This document shows positions 1 to 12,898 of a stretch of DNA of 64,000 bases, one piece after another. Source of the stretch: Pilaira anomala. Lineage: Eukaryota; Mucoromycota; Mucoromycetes; Mucorales; Mucoraceae. The position numbers were made by a program, and so were the translations under genes. Position 1 is the first letter of the stretch. Every line of letters starts with the position of its first letter. The notes under the pieces were generated by a model. The model did no database searches, had not been told where the DNA came from, and saw only the letters and a program-made list of their open reading frames with translations. The DNA lies in the NCBI GenBank assembly GCA_025716855.1, contig JAIXMQ010000066.1:62001-126000 (forward strand), given 5' to 3'.

Positions 1-83
1 ATCGACTATATTCCAGGGAGGATCTAAACAAAAAAAAAAAAAAAAAAAAAAAAATCAGTATACATATTTAATAATCAAAAGTT

Positions 84-114
<31 letters not shown>

Positions 115-119
<5 letters not shown>

Positions 120-1157
120 TTTGGGTATAGTGTTCATCGTCATCAGAAGATTCTTCACCAGAAGCATCTTCAAAATAATCACAATTCGATTCAAAAATGG
201 TTTCATTTTTCAAAGTAGATAAAAGACGAGGAGAAGCAGGAGGTGTAGTATGAAAACTTCTTAAATGAGCAACGGATTCTTGACGTTGCTTCTTCTTGAT
301 ACGATCCTGTAATACAGAATCTGAAGAACGACGCTTGTTATTGATGGTATCAGCAGGAGGTGTAGGTAATAAATCAAAAGAATAATCAAATGTAGCACTC
401 TTCTTTAAAGATAAACTGAAATCCGGTTTTTTTTTATGGGTTGCCATCATGATCACTTCTTCATAAGAACTTGTAGTCGTTTGTTGATTTGTGTTATTGG
501 AGGATGCTGTAGCTAAATCAAGACCAAAATCAAATAAATGTACATTTTCATCCAACATCAAAAGATCACTCGGTGTTTCATGAGGTGAAAAAGGTGTGCT
601 GCTGCTATGGCCGCTAATACTATCATCCGATTCATCATTTTCATCACTGGTGGAGGATCCACAACAACTGGATTCGTTAGAAGGTGACATCTCTCTATCT
701 CCTTGAATCATTGCAGGTGAAAAAAATACATCCTTGACTAAATCTTTTTGAAAATCTTGTGGAACTGCTGTATCATATGTAATCGTTGCATTTTCTAATG
801 TATGATGAATAGGAATATGTTGCATAGTGGTAGTAGTTGTAGTTTGATGGTGATACTAATCAGTTGAGTTTAGAAAAAAAAAAAAAATGACTGTACATAA
901 ATAAATAAATAAAAAAAAAAAAAAACTTACGTTTGAGTTACTTTGAACAACAACTGGTTGTCTATAATATGTTGGGTATCCATAGTTACTAACTGCAGAT
1001 TGATAGAAATCAATAGAGGCAGTTGACATGGATGGAACTACAATAGGAGATACCTCGGGAGACATGGAAGCCCAGACGTCTTTACTTGATTGACGAGGAG
1101 CAATAGCAGGTGTCGAAGGTATTCTGTGATATGCAGGACGATATACAGAATAATGTG

Positions 1158-1188
<31 letters not shown>

Positions 1189-1296
1189 ATGGTATTGAGG
1201 TTGATATTGTGTTTGACGTTGTGAGTATGACATATCATACATAGTATCTTGATGAGGATAAGGTTTAATAGTAGGCATAACTCTGGAATAACTCAT
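115..1296 (-). CDS. Low-complexity, Ser/Gln-rich protein of unknown function (possibly 3'-partial)
   Basis: Two exons join cleanly in frame: 1296-931 (122 codons) and 855-115, separated by an intron with donor GTAAGT and acceptor TTAG. The 368-residue product has a polyQ run near residue 40, Tyr/Gln-rich N-terminus, many Ser/Asp/Glu clusters, a basic stretch around KKKQRQ that could act as a nuclear signal, and TPPASPR/TPPAD motifs typical of phosphorylated disordered regions. No folded domain is recognised. The stop at 115-117 lies inside a sequence AAG-GTAAAA that could instead be a splice donor: an acceptor TTTTTGTTTAG is found at 24-25, and joining 119 to 23 keeps the frame open to the window edge. 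The gene may therefore continue leftwards. Function unknown; a regulatory protein is only a guess from composition. Confidence 0.6.
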
Positions 1297-2571
1297 TTTT
1301 TTTTTGTAATGATGTGTGTGTGTGTGTGTGTATTTAAAAGAAGGAATTTAATGTAAAGAAAGTAGTTTATATAATTAAATATACAAATTAATTTTCATCC
1401 AAGATTTGGTAGAAAAAAAAAAAAAGAAAGAAAGAGTAAAGAAAAAAGTAAGTGTAAAAAAAAAAAAAAAAGAGGAAAACAAGTGCTTTTTATATTTTTA
1501 TATCTTTTTTTTAGTGCGGATACACAAAAAGTTAAATTTGGGGGAAACAAGATGTTTAGTTTTTTAGCAAGAGGGAAGATCCTTAATTTGGGGGGGAGAG
1601 AGAAGAGAAAGAGGGGGAGGACAAATGTGTCACTGCGCGTGAACAGAAATTATAATAGTACTCGAACTTTAATTTCCATTAGCTAAAAGGTCCAAAAAGT
1701 GTAAAGAACGTGCCATTATTTTTAAAAATAATTATTTCGTGTACGACTTGTTTAATTTGTCAGTGCTCATACTCCGATTTAAAAAATACAAAAAATTATT
1801 TTTTTTTTTTTTGTAAAACAAGAACAGACCAACAAATGCAATCAAACTTTTTTCTCCTTGCATTTTGTTTTATTTATTTACCATAACAATTCTTTATTTC
1901 TGACCAAAATAATAAATAACTTTTTTTTTTTTTTTTTAGTTTTTAGAAATCATTTTCTTTGGGTCTTTGTTTATATTTTATATCAGCAATACAAAAGGCT
2001 TTCAAAAATAAACAATACCAAAAAAAAAAAATTGAGGCACATTGCAGCACTTTGAGGTGGTACACCTCGTGCTTCTGCTATTTCAATCTTGTTTCTCTCT
2101 TTTTCACATCAATCAAAATTGATAGGGTAAAGGACCCTATTGTGTCTAATTATGTGCGTATCTCGAAACAGTAAAATACACTTTTTTTTTTTTTTTATAT
2201 CACGCCCAAATTCTCGGCTACAAACACAAGTAACAATAGAAAGATTAAAATGATCTCTAATGCTGTCAGACATAAAAAAAAAAAAAAAACAAAACAAAAA
2301 AGAAAAACCCACGTTTTGCTTTAATATATACATTTTTTTTTTTTAATAACTGGAAAAACGTGGAAGTAATTTCTTATTTTTGTTTTGGTATAAAAGAGGG
2401 TTTTTTTTTTTTTTTTCTTTTAAAAAAAAATAAGGCTCTTGTTAATTGAATCTTACCATAAAATTCGCATGACCTATTTCATTAGTTTAAAAAGTTACAC
2501 CTATTTATAAACTCATTAGAAAAAAAAAACACCGATATCCGTATTTGATTGTTATTTCCCAATTCGTTTTA

Positions 2572-2605
<34 letters not shown>

Positions 2606-5054
2606 CAATAATCCAGATCTCTTCTTTACTTTTATTAAAATTCATTGCATAGCATGATTTTTACTTTATATATCCGATCAACCAACCATTGTCCTTTGGC
2701 TTCGATCTCTTTTCTAATGTTTTATTATAAGATGAGTGTCACAACTATATCTCACGCTCTCTCACTTTATATTTTACATGGTCCCTCCTCACCCTTATAC
2801 ACACACACACACACACACTAATTAAGCATTCAATTCTCTTGTAACTAAAACAAAAAGAATACTCTTGTTCTTTTCGGGAATCTTCTAAGCGACGTTACAT
2901 TTTTTTTTTATAATGATAATAATAATTTTTTTTTTTTTTTTTTTTTACTTGTGCTCATTTTTTATTGTTCTGATCAGTTGCTTATTTTGCAAGGGGTTAT
3001 TTATCATTGGATAAAAGGCTTGTATAACCTACTTTTCTGTTGGACGCTATCTCTAACTTGGTAGCCATCGAATCGATGTATATTTTAAACCAGCGTGTCT
3101 TGATTTACGAAAGTACTGATTAGATAACCCTTTTTTTTTTGCCTGAGTTGATCTACTCACCAGCACGTATTGGTTCCTTGTAGAATTGAATATTAACCCC
3201 TATAGACTATTTTGATTCATGTCAAAAAAAAAAAAAAAAAAAAGTAAACAGAGTCCAGTCATTCAAATCTAGAAAAAGAATAAAAATCAAGGGAACGCAA
3301 AATAGCTGGTAATAAATAATTGAATCAGAAGACTTTAAGCTTTTTTTTTTTTTTTTTTCTTTTACTGATCTTTTTTCTTTTACTGGTCTTTTTCTTTTAC
3401 TGGTCTGTTTCTTTATAAGAATCGGTTATGTAATCTAGAATATGTTTAGTTTTCAATAGTCTAGTCTATTTATACATGAAGTCAATGTTTATTTTTTTTT
3501 TCTCATTTTTTATTTGTTATGATATATAACATCTTTTTTTTTTTTCCATATTCGATTTTTTTTTTTTTTTTTTTTTTTAAACTTTAACTGGGAATGATTT
3601 TTAACTTCTTTTCGCTAAGCGTGGACCGATTTTAAGTGCTTCGTTTTATTCCTAAATGATGAAATTTGTCCTACTTGGAAAAAAAAAAAAAAAATTGGAA
3701 TTCTGAATTAAATTTATAAAGCGGGCGGTACTGAATATTATATAAAACTTTAAATTAAGAAACCATGGAATTTTGCTGGTATATATTTTTAAAAATAAAA
3801 AGAGAGAAAATTATTTATATATAATAAAAGTATATTTTAGATAATCAAAAAAAAAAAAAAAAAAAAAATTCAGGTACAAAAAAAAAAAAAAAAAAAAAAA
3901 AAGGTTTGATAGTAGATGATCAAAAAAAAAAAAAAAAAAAGTTCCCGCTTTAGCCCAGACAGAGAGAGAGAGAGTGTGTGTGTGTGTGCGTGTGGATAAG
4001 CGAAAGAGAGACAGAGAGATAACATGATCTCCGCAAAAATAGTAATTTTTTACTCTTTCTAAAAGCAAACTCATTATTGATTGGACTTATTTGTATTACA
4101 TTTCCTTTTTTCTATTTTGAAACCGATATGACACAATTACATAAAACAAAAATCTCTCTCTCTCTCTCTCTCTCTTTTTTTTGCTTGCATTTTAATAATA
4201 TTTATGTACTTTATTTCCAAGCCCGGGGAAAAATAAATTAAATTCGTACGACTTTTTTCATAAATATGTACAACAATCTTAAAAGGGCCCTGAGATTTAA
4301 AATAAACTTTTTTTTTTTTTTTTTTCATTACCCTGCTAAAAATTGCATTATTTTAAAATACTCTGTACAAAAAGAAGAAAAAAAAAAAAGTCATGTGAAA
4401 AAAATAATTGGTCCTGAATACTTTTGATGGCGTGACAGACCTTTGAGAAAAATGTGTGCCTGAGTTCTTTTATGTGTATATATAATTATATATCTTTTTT
4501 TTTTTTTTTTTAAAAAAAAAAGTGTAATGTATACTTTTCCAAAGTAGTAGTCTGCTTTATTTTTAAAAGTCCATTCTAGAGATTAAGGGTTATTTTTTTT
4601 GCTTATCAAATCAGAACAAAAAATTTCGAATCGTCTTTTTAAATTGATACGAATAAAATAAACCAATTGATGATTTTTGAAGACAATTATGATGCAATTA
4701 CATCATTTATGTAATATGTATAATAATCGCTGAATAACAAATAAAAATACCTCAAAATGCTTGGCAGTTGAACGAATTCTATGTTTCTATCTATTCAGGT
4801 CCCCCTTTTTTTTTTTTTCTTGATAAGATATGTATGTATGTACAGTGTACAAAAGAAAAAAAAAAAAAAAAAAAAAGATGAAATACGTCAATCAAAATGA
4901 TTGACATATTATCCGAGAAATTTTTTTTTTCCCAAATGTAGTTACAGACTGTCTTTCTCGTTATTCACGTATTTTAGAATAAAATAGAAGATTATTACTA
5001 GCCTCCTTTTTTTTTTTTTTTTCGCTCATTTATTTTTTTATATTGAATTGATTC

Positions 5055-5099
<45 letters not shown>

Positions 5100-5681
5100 C
5101 TGTGTGTGTGATACCCCCCCCCCCTGCTAAAAATAAAATAATATCAAACATTTTAGTTCATCTGATATTTTTTTTTTTTTTTTTGAGTTTGATGAGCTTT
5201 AAAAAAAAAAAATGACAGGCGGGAACGGACAGAACACATTAATATGCCGATAAAAATGTATGTGTGTGTGTGTGTGTGTGTGATAAACAATCGAAATAAT
5301 AGATAAATTTACAGTACAAAGCTATGAGAAAACAAAAAAGAAAGTGTTCATTATAGAGTAACATGCTGAAACCCCCCCCCCCATCCCCCAACTTACACAG
5401 AAAAAAAAAAAAAAATCAAATTATAAAGAGGCGTGTGCATTGAAATTGTTGTAATCAATTATATACACACACACACACAGACATATATTGAGAATACAAA
5501 ATTCAACTAAATATCATACAAAAATGTAACAATATCTTTTTAGCGCTGCCCTTTTTTTTTTTTACAAGAGATAATACTAAATGTTTCTCCTTCTTTTTCT
5601 TGATTCGGATTTTGTATCAAAAGTCAAATGGGATCTAATATGCAAGATACTGCTCACTTTTTTTGGACATTTGTGTTCGGT

Positions 5682-5713
<32 letters not shown>

Positions 5714-8700
5714 TTAAACCCTTGACGCCAAAACTCATTGGTCTGCCATTTTTTATTAATAAAAAGTAGATATTAAATTTCATGCTGTATATAGCGTTAA
5801 TAATATATAAAGTTTCAGGTTGTAAGAATTGTGTGAATAAGTATCATTTTCACGTTTTGGATCTACCCACGAATCAATGGGATTTCCTTGAGGAATATGT
5901 GTACCTTTTTTTTTTAATTATCTTGATGGAATTACTTAAAGAAAACTTATTACCCTTTGAAAGATATAGTTCATAAATTCAAGTATACTTATAAGAAGAG
6001 GGGGGAAGGGGGGGGGGAGGCCTGTCAATTCACTGTTAGACTTTTTTTGACTCTATTCTTTGCTACACATAGTTGAGATATTTTACAATTAGACGATTGT
6101 GTTGTAGTAGTAGTAGTATTATCGTATTCCCCAAAAAATAAAGAGCACTAAAATATTATTTATAAATAGAGTTTGTATGACCTTTTTGTTATTTACTCTT
6201 AGGATCTTCAAATTATGGGGGGGGGGGGAGGGAGGAGGGGGAGTTCAATACTTTAATTTTTTTTTTTCCGTTCAAGTTGTGAAATTCCCACAGATTTGTT
6301 CAATATTTTTTTCTCAAGGCCTTTATTTTGTTTCCGCTTTTTATAGTTTCACCAGCTCGAGTTTTTTTTTTTTTTTTTTGATAGAAACAAGTATTTTTGC
6401 ATATGACCTTTCATGTGCTATGCTTTAAATTAAGTGTCTATGAGTTTTTTTTTTTTTTTTTTTTTTTTTTTATTTGTGACAAATATTTCAGTAATAAATC
6501 ACAAAAAAAAAACTTGGGTTACGTTTCTCCCCCTTTTTCTTGAAGTTGTTCTTTTGACGTTTTTTTTTTTATTTTCCCCGAATAAAGCTCCCTTTCATCA
6601 ATCATCAGATCTAAAATTTTCTTATTTGGTATAAAGTAGAAAATACAACCTTGATAAGGAAACACACGGTCATACAGTACAAAATTGAGCGGCGTTCTTT
6701 AATTATATTATAATCCGCCCTTTTGATAAGAAAGTCTGTCTCCTGGGTAACAAATCAAGAATAATTCGTAGTAGTGTAGGATATAATAATCGTAATTTAC
6801 AAATTAAACGCGTTCATTTAGTAATGTATTATAGTATATTTCATATAAACCTTTGTTCATACGCTCTGGTTATAAAGGTGCGGGTATATATATAATATCA
6901 GCATTTAAACAAAATCTTTAACTTGATAATCAAGTTAATATGCTAATTCAACATAAAGGGCGCTTTATTTTAAAGTATACAGTACATGTGTCTAATCACT
7001 TCTATAAGATAGGATACTTTTTATCACAGTAAAAAAATAATACGAGAGATAAACTTTTATAAGCGTGATATTACTTTATTAAAACCGGTTCCTCAAAAAA
7101 ACTGCTCTTATTTTGCAAATTCTAACGTTATACCTTTCTTTTATATCAAAGTTAAAGAGGTAAGCTCTAAAATAACACTACTACCTAGTGGAGAAGCCAA
7201 TAAAAAGGCTCTTTTTTTTTCCGTGGAATAAGAAACTGGGGTGGGGGGGGGATTTGCACTAGTTGAGCGACTGAATGTGGATATTCACATAGACTAATGC
7301 GAATAAATAAACTTTTTTTTTTCTCTGACGTTATACAAGAACTGTGTGCCAGACGGTAAGTAAATATATCACCCATGGAATCTGTGTGATTGTTGCAACA
7401 AAGGTATATACTGATAACAAAATATAATATCTAATGTATGTATACGATATCAATTATTAAAAGCGTAAAAATAAAAGATTAATACAGTATATTTCAATCA
7501 TTTTTTATGTAAATAAAAATGATAAAAAGTTGGAATTTATGAATGTAAGCTATATAACACCATTAAAAAAAAATGCGTTCAGAGTAGCAATTATTGCAAG
7601 GTAAGATGAGTTGAAATAGCATATATAGCATAAAAAATTGGACAAAAAAAAAAAAAAAAAAAAACGACTTGAGGCAAACCACCTAGGGTTCGAAATATAA
7701 TGAGACGTTTCATTTTCTTTGAAATTAATATCTTTTCGTCAGAATGGAAACCAAAAATGTCAGCGTCTTTATTACTGGAACCTACAAGTATAAATGCAGC
7801 TATAGTAGAAGAATTATTCCAATTACTCGAATAAAATCAGGGCGAACATGAAATAGTGTATTCGAACTAAATTAATAAAGGTGACGGAAATGTATTTGTG
7901 TCGACCGGTTTATAAGAGAAGTAAGAAAATGATCAAGAGTCAATATATACCTGGAATATAGGTCTGCTTATAAGATATAGACCTAGCATGACATCCCTTT
8001 TTTTTTTTAAAAAATATATATATATATATATATAGAAAAACATGAATTTGATAGAGATGCCATAAATAGTACTACTCACGGGGAAGCTTCGATTAAAGCA
8101 ACTGACAGGCACAAATGATGCTCCACATTTTTTACATAAAAGAAAAAATACCTGCCCAGCAAGAAAATCACACAGAAGCTGATAATCGAGCAACTTTCTG
8201 TATGAGAACTATAACCTAGTAAGTTTATTTAGATGAAAATAAAATTTTGGTAACTTGTTTGCTGTTAATAGTAAAAAAAAAAAAAAAAAAAATTAAGAAA
8301 GTTCCTAATATTTCATACACGATAAAGGAGAGTAGTTACGTATATCAAGTAATATTTAAATAGTTGGAAAAGACTTTACAAAAAAAAAATGCACAGCCAT
8401 AAACCCAGTTTAATATGATTAATAAACAAAGCTAGAGTAGATTTCAATCAAGCCGGTAGAGCAGTTGGGTATCTTTCACTGAATTACAACCACTTCATTA
8501 AATACCACAAGCTCATCATATCATGAGGTCATTTACATAAAAATAGGCCTGTTAAAAATTATCACCCTAATATGTAATTAAACAGCTATTAAAATAAGTG
8601 ACAAAGGCTCTTACATTTGATAGGAAGCCAAGAAGGGCAGCAGATACTACATTAAAATAGCTTCTAATTACACGCATTTGCTCCTCGGAAATGAAGCACA

Positions 8701-9026
8701 TGCAAAATTCTGTCATTTCTGTCATTTGTATGCCCAATTACATTGTCGAATATGCCGCCCTTTTAATAATGTCTCCGCATGCTCGTGGAAGAAAGGGGAT
8801 CGATAACAGTAATAAAGACATATTTATCTTCTGTTTGCTAGCTGTTTACTCTATCCTTTTTTCATAAAAAAAAGGAAAAAAAAAAAATTAATCAGGAAAG
8901 AAAAGTTTTTAAAGATAGATATGATCATTATTAAGTTGCGTCTTTATATTTTATCATCGATGGATAGTATAGCAATGATATATCAGAAGTGCTTCCAAAA
9001 AGAGGAAACTTGCGATCGAGTCACAC

Positions 9027-9077
<51 letters not shown>

Positions 9078-10376
9078 CTGTCTTCATTTAATAAGAGCGT
9101 GAATGCCCTGTGGCCCAAAAGATATGCTAATGGTTATTCTAAAGTATGTACATAAAAAAAAAAAAAAATAAAAATAAAAATAACCACTCTCATTATTAAA
9201 ACAGAAAGTCCTTTTTATATTATAATATTTCATCTGTAACTTAACAAAATAACAAGTGCAATGAGGACTCTCCGATTTGCAGTTTTTTGTTAACAGATTT
9301 ATTTATAGGAAATGTATACTATAAAAATCCAAAGAGCCAATCAAGTCTCTAATATACTTACTATTTATACATTTAGTTCAAAAAAGCATGGTATAAAATG
9401 ATTAAAATAAAGCGTGTTTAGTGCAGAGAACATTAACCTTTTTTTTTTTTTTTAAAAAAAAACAGTAAAAATGTTTCACTAACTATCAAAATAATGAGCT
9501 GAATTACTTAAATAATAATAGGATTGTGAAACTAAAAAAAAAAAAAAAAAATAGACTAAATACATAGTAAAATTTAAACTTTTTTCTTTATTATAATCGA
9601 AAAGAAGAGTTTGTTTAATCTAAACTGCTTTTTTTTTTTATAGCATACTAAGGCTTTAATATGGTATATATACTATTTATTTTATTTTGAAGGAAAAAGG
9701 AACAAAAAAGAAGATTCAGTTTCAGGATAAATACGGCAACATGAATCGTGTCATCAATTAATTGTCCAAATTTAGACAATTTAATTTCTCAAGGGTAACT
9801 ATACATTGTATTACGATTGTTAGCAATGACTGTACATTTACTAAACATAAATTATAAGAAAAAGCGTAGCTTCATAAGGTTATAATGGTTCTACTTCAGT
9901 TCAATATTATCGAACTACCGTATAGAGGCAATTTTGTTTCCAATGCCATTTTTTTTTTCTGTTATATATACTTTCACTCTTTGAGTTCAAAAAGAAACAA
10001 AAAAAAAAAAAAAATTCTGTTAGTGGGGCAATAATTCTGCTTTTTTTTTTTTTTTTTCTGCTTTCTAAAGAATAAATATAATCATGCTCTATTATTTATA
10101 TAAAACGTCATTACTTTATGTATTACTTTATGCATATATCAGTCGTTTTTAATCATTCAATATTGTTAAGAAATATGCACTCTCTCAATAATACCATGTT
10201 TTGATTTGCAATAAAAAGTCATTTCTCACTTAATTTCTTATGACCCTTTTTTTTTTTTTTCTCCTTTTAAAAAACCTTTTTATAGATAAAAGTACCTATT
10301 ATAGACAAATAAATGCCTATAAATAAAAGAATTGAATAAAACAGAAATTGCAGTGTAACGTGTATGTAATGTAGTA
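1297..10376. other. 9-kb gene-free AT-rich region
   Basis: No open frame here shows a recognisable family, splice-compatible neighbours or normal codon texture; all frames of 60-90 codons are built around homopolymers or simple repeats. Visible content is poly(T)/poly(A) tracts (longest about 49 T at 9029-9077), (GT)n, (GA)n (5062-5099), (CA)n and (TA)n (8017-8034) microsatellites and several G runs. It separates two divergently transcribed genes. No tRNA, rRNA or obvious transposon remnant was seen. Could hold long regulatory DNA, a non-coding RNA or highly decayed repeats. Confidence 0.5.
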
Positions 10377-10377
10377 G

Positions 10378-10387
10378 TATATAAAAG
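10378..10387 (+). promoter_or_regulatory. TATA box of chitin deacetylase gene
   Basis: TATATAAAAG lies 82 bp upstream of the ATG at 10469, followed by a CT-rich stretch (TTCTTTCTCTTCTTTTAC) typical of strong fungal promoters just before the transcription start. Position and sequence support a core promoter; not experimentally shown. Confidence 0.5.
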
Positions 10388-10468
10388 AGATAAATCTAAC
10401 GTTATTATTATTTTTTTTTCTTTCTCTTCTTTTACTTTATCCCCCTTCCATTCCCTTATTTTCATCCA

Positions 10469-12371
10469 ATGCTCATTACTAGCTCCGTATTACTTGTTAT
10501 CGGTGCAGCACAAGCTTATGCTGCTTCTGCCACCCGAAACAATTTAGCACCTCAAGTTTCACCCGTCTTTCCCAACATGAAGCCAGCTACAGGTGTTGTT
10601 ACTTCTTATAACCCAGGCCCTTACGATATGTCACCCACATTAGATACTAAGGGATTATCAGGCTACCCTAATGCATGGGAATCACCCAGTACTACATCAG
10701 CCGAAGTCAAGGCAGCTTATAAGGCCATTGATTGGAGTAAAGTACCTAAAGCACCTGTTCGTAAGCAAAAAACCGACGGTAGTTGGGTTTCTGACTCTGA
10801 TGGCGACTCTGATCCTTATTGTTGGTGGTCATCCACTAACTGTCTTTCCCCCAAGGTCTCATACTTACCTGATGATATCTATACTTGTCCCAATAAAGGT
10901 GATTGGGGTTTGAATTATGATGATGGTCCATTCAATAGATACACTGACGAAAACGCAAAGAAGGAAAATCCTTATGCTGAACCTGCCCTTTATAACTTTT
11001 TAGCAAAGACAAACCAAAAGTCTACCTTGTTTGTAAGTTTCCTTTTTTTTTTTTTTTAAGAAAAGTTCATATATCTCACATTTTTTTTTGTTTAGTATAT
11101 TGGTTCAAATGTAGCTACCTATCCTGCAGCTGCCAAACGTGGTTTGAACGACGGTCATCAACTTTGTTCTCACACTTGGTCTCATCCCGTCATGACTACA
11201 CAAACTAATATCCAAATTGTTGCAGAACTTTATTGGACTTTGAAAGCCATTAAGGAAGCTACTGGTGTTACACCTCAATGCTGGCGTCCTCCTCAAGGTG
11301 ATGTTGATGATCGTGTTCGTGCTATCGCCTGGCAAATGGGTATGAGAACCGTTATCTGGGACGAAGATACCAACGATTGGGACATGTAAGAATTTGTTTT
11401 TTTTTTAAAAATCCCCCCCCCCCATAATCTCTTTAATCTTTTATTCACGTTTCTTTTTTTTTTTTAAAAAAAAAAAAAGGCCTGCTCCTGGTGGAGGTAA
11501 CCTTTCTCCCAAGAAGGTAGACGCTTATTTCCAAAAATTGATTGACAATGAAAAGGCTGGCAAGTACGAGACTGGTCACATTGTCCTTGAACATGAATTG
11601 AACAGTGCTACAGTCAACATGTCTATGTTCTGGATGCCTAAACTTCAAGAAGTTTTTAATGTTGTTCCTGCTTTATCTTGTAATGGTGTTACTCAACCTT
11701 ATTGGGAAAAGAACTTTGTTTATCCTACTGGTAACTCTGATCAAGTTCCTACCAAAACTTCAGGCCCCATTGCTCCTACTTCTACTCCCTCTACCTGTAC
11801 TGGTGGTTCTTTCGGGTTAGGTAAGGGAGATGGTTACAACGGTGCTTGTTGTAATGATCAATCTGATTGTCTTGATAATTGTCTTAGTGGAACTTGTAAT
11901 GGACCTATTAACCCTAATCCTACCTGCGTCGCTGGCTCTTTTGGCTTAAGCAAGGGCGACGGTTATAATGGTGCTTGCTGTAGCGATCAATCTGACTGTC
12001 TTGACGATTGTCTTAGCGGTAAATGTAATGGACCCACTAACCCTAACGTTGTTACTACTACCGCTCCTACTACCGCTCCTACTACTGCTCCTATTACTTG
12101 TACTATAGGCTCTCAAGGTTTGGGCAAGGGTGATGGTTATAACGGTGCTTGTTGTAACGACCAATCTGACTGTCTTGATAACTGTCTTAGTGGAAAATGT
12201 AACGGTCCCGTAAAGACTACTACTACCAAGACTACTACTACCTCTAAAGCCACTGCTAGCTGTATTGCTGGTGTTAGAGGAAAGAAGAGAGGAAATGGTG
12301 AGACCGGCTACTGTTGTTCTTCTAGTGATGATTGTGTTGAGACTTGTCGTAGCGGTACCTGTGGTCTCTAA
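10469..12371 (+). CDS. Secreted chitin deacetylase (CE4) with four C-terminal Cys-rich modules
   Basis: Exons 10469-11032, 11096-11385 and 11480-12371 join to a 581-residue protein. Residues 1-19 form a signal peptide. The NodB/CE4 domain (about 140-385) carries all five family motifs: NYDDGP (catalytic base D151, metal ligand D152), SHTWSHP (metal ligands H214, H218), RPPQGD (R252), DTNDW (about 278-282) and LEHEL (H323). The enzyme removes acetyl groups from N-acetylglucosamine in chitin, giving chitosan in the wall, outside the cell. The tail (about 391-581) contains four modules of a C-x(17)-CC-x(5)-C-x(3)-C-x(4)-C pattern, each with a GKGDGYNGACC-like core, linked by Pro/Thr-rich spacers. 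The modules look like carbohydrate-binding or wall-anchoring units, but that is inference. The last module is the most diverged. No GPI-anchor tail is visible, so the protein is probably secreted or wall-bound. A TATA box lies 82 bp upstream. Confidence 0.95.
11797..12368 (+). repeat. Four tandem Cys-rich modules within the chitin deacetylase
   Basis: Four coding repeats begin near 11797, 11925, 12100 and 12262, each about 37 codons with six cysteines including a CC pair, separated by Pro/Thr linkers of variable length. Modules 1-3 are nearly identical in protein but differ at many synonymous sites, so they are old duplicates under purifying selection; module 4 has lost the GDGYN core. Confidence 0.85.
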
Positions 12372-12816
12372 TTTATTCAAAATTTTTTTTTTCTACATTC
12401 ATTTACCTATTATAAGCATGCTATATATTTTTATTAAAAGAAATAAAAGCTTCTACGATTAAAGAAATCGATTTTGCTTGAGACATAATATATTAATAGA
12501 AATTACTGCTAGCGAACATTGCGATTAGTAGCTTAATAATCTTTACACAAAATAAGAGAAAATATACAGATAATTGTCAACCCCCAAGAAAGCTGTAGTA
12601 TAACTTCATATACTTATTCCTAGTATCAGCAGATATTCATGAATAACGATCAAAAGATGTTGCTTTCCCCAACATATCCACATTACATAATATTCACAAA
12701 ACTATTATTTTCAAATTTAAGTAAGATATCAATTTAAACTAAACTTATGTAAGCATGATGAGAGGAGTGACTTTGTGTTACACTTATTTAAAGAGACGTG
12801 GCAGCACACCTTTTTT

Positions 12817-12865
<49 letters not shown>

Positions 12866-12898
12866 AGAATACCCAAAAACATACAAAGCGACGAGATA
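12372..12898. other. Intergenic region with long poly(T)
   Basis: Contains the 3' flank of the chitin deacetylase gene and the 5' flank of the ankyrin gene. A poly(T) tract of over 40 bases runs to about 12863. No gene seen. Confidence 0.5.

Noticed and set aside
3811..4074. Minus-strand frame of 87 codons
   Set aside because: Built from poly(A) and GA/GT microsatellites read as Phe and Leu/Ser runs; no protein texture.
7680..7700. GGGTTCGAAAT, resembling a tRNA T-loop
   Set aside because: No flanking tRNA secondary structure.
8440..8520. tRNA-like stretch (GCCGGTAGAGCAGTTGG)
   Set aside because: D-arm-like motif only; no acceptor stem, anticodon arm or T-arm can be paired.
11946..12380. 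144-codon minus-strand frame in the deacetylase tail
   Set aside because: Antisense shadow of the Cys-rich repeats, which are supported by motif conservation on the plus strand.
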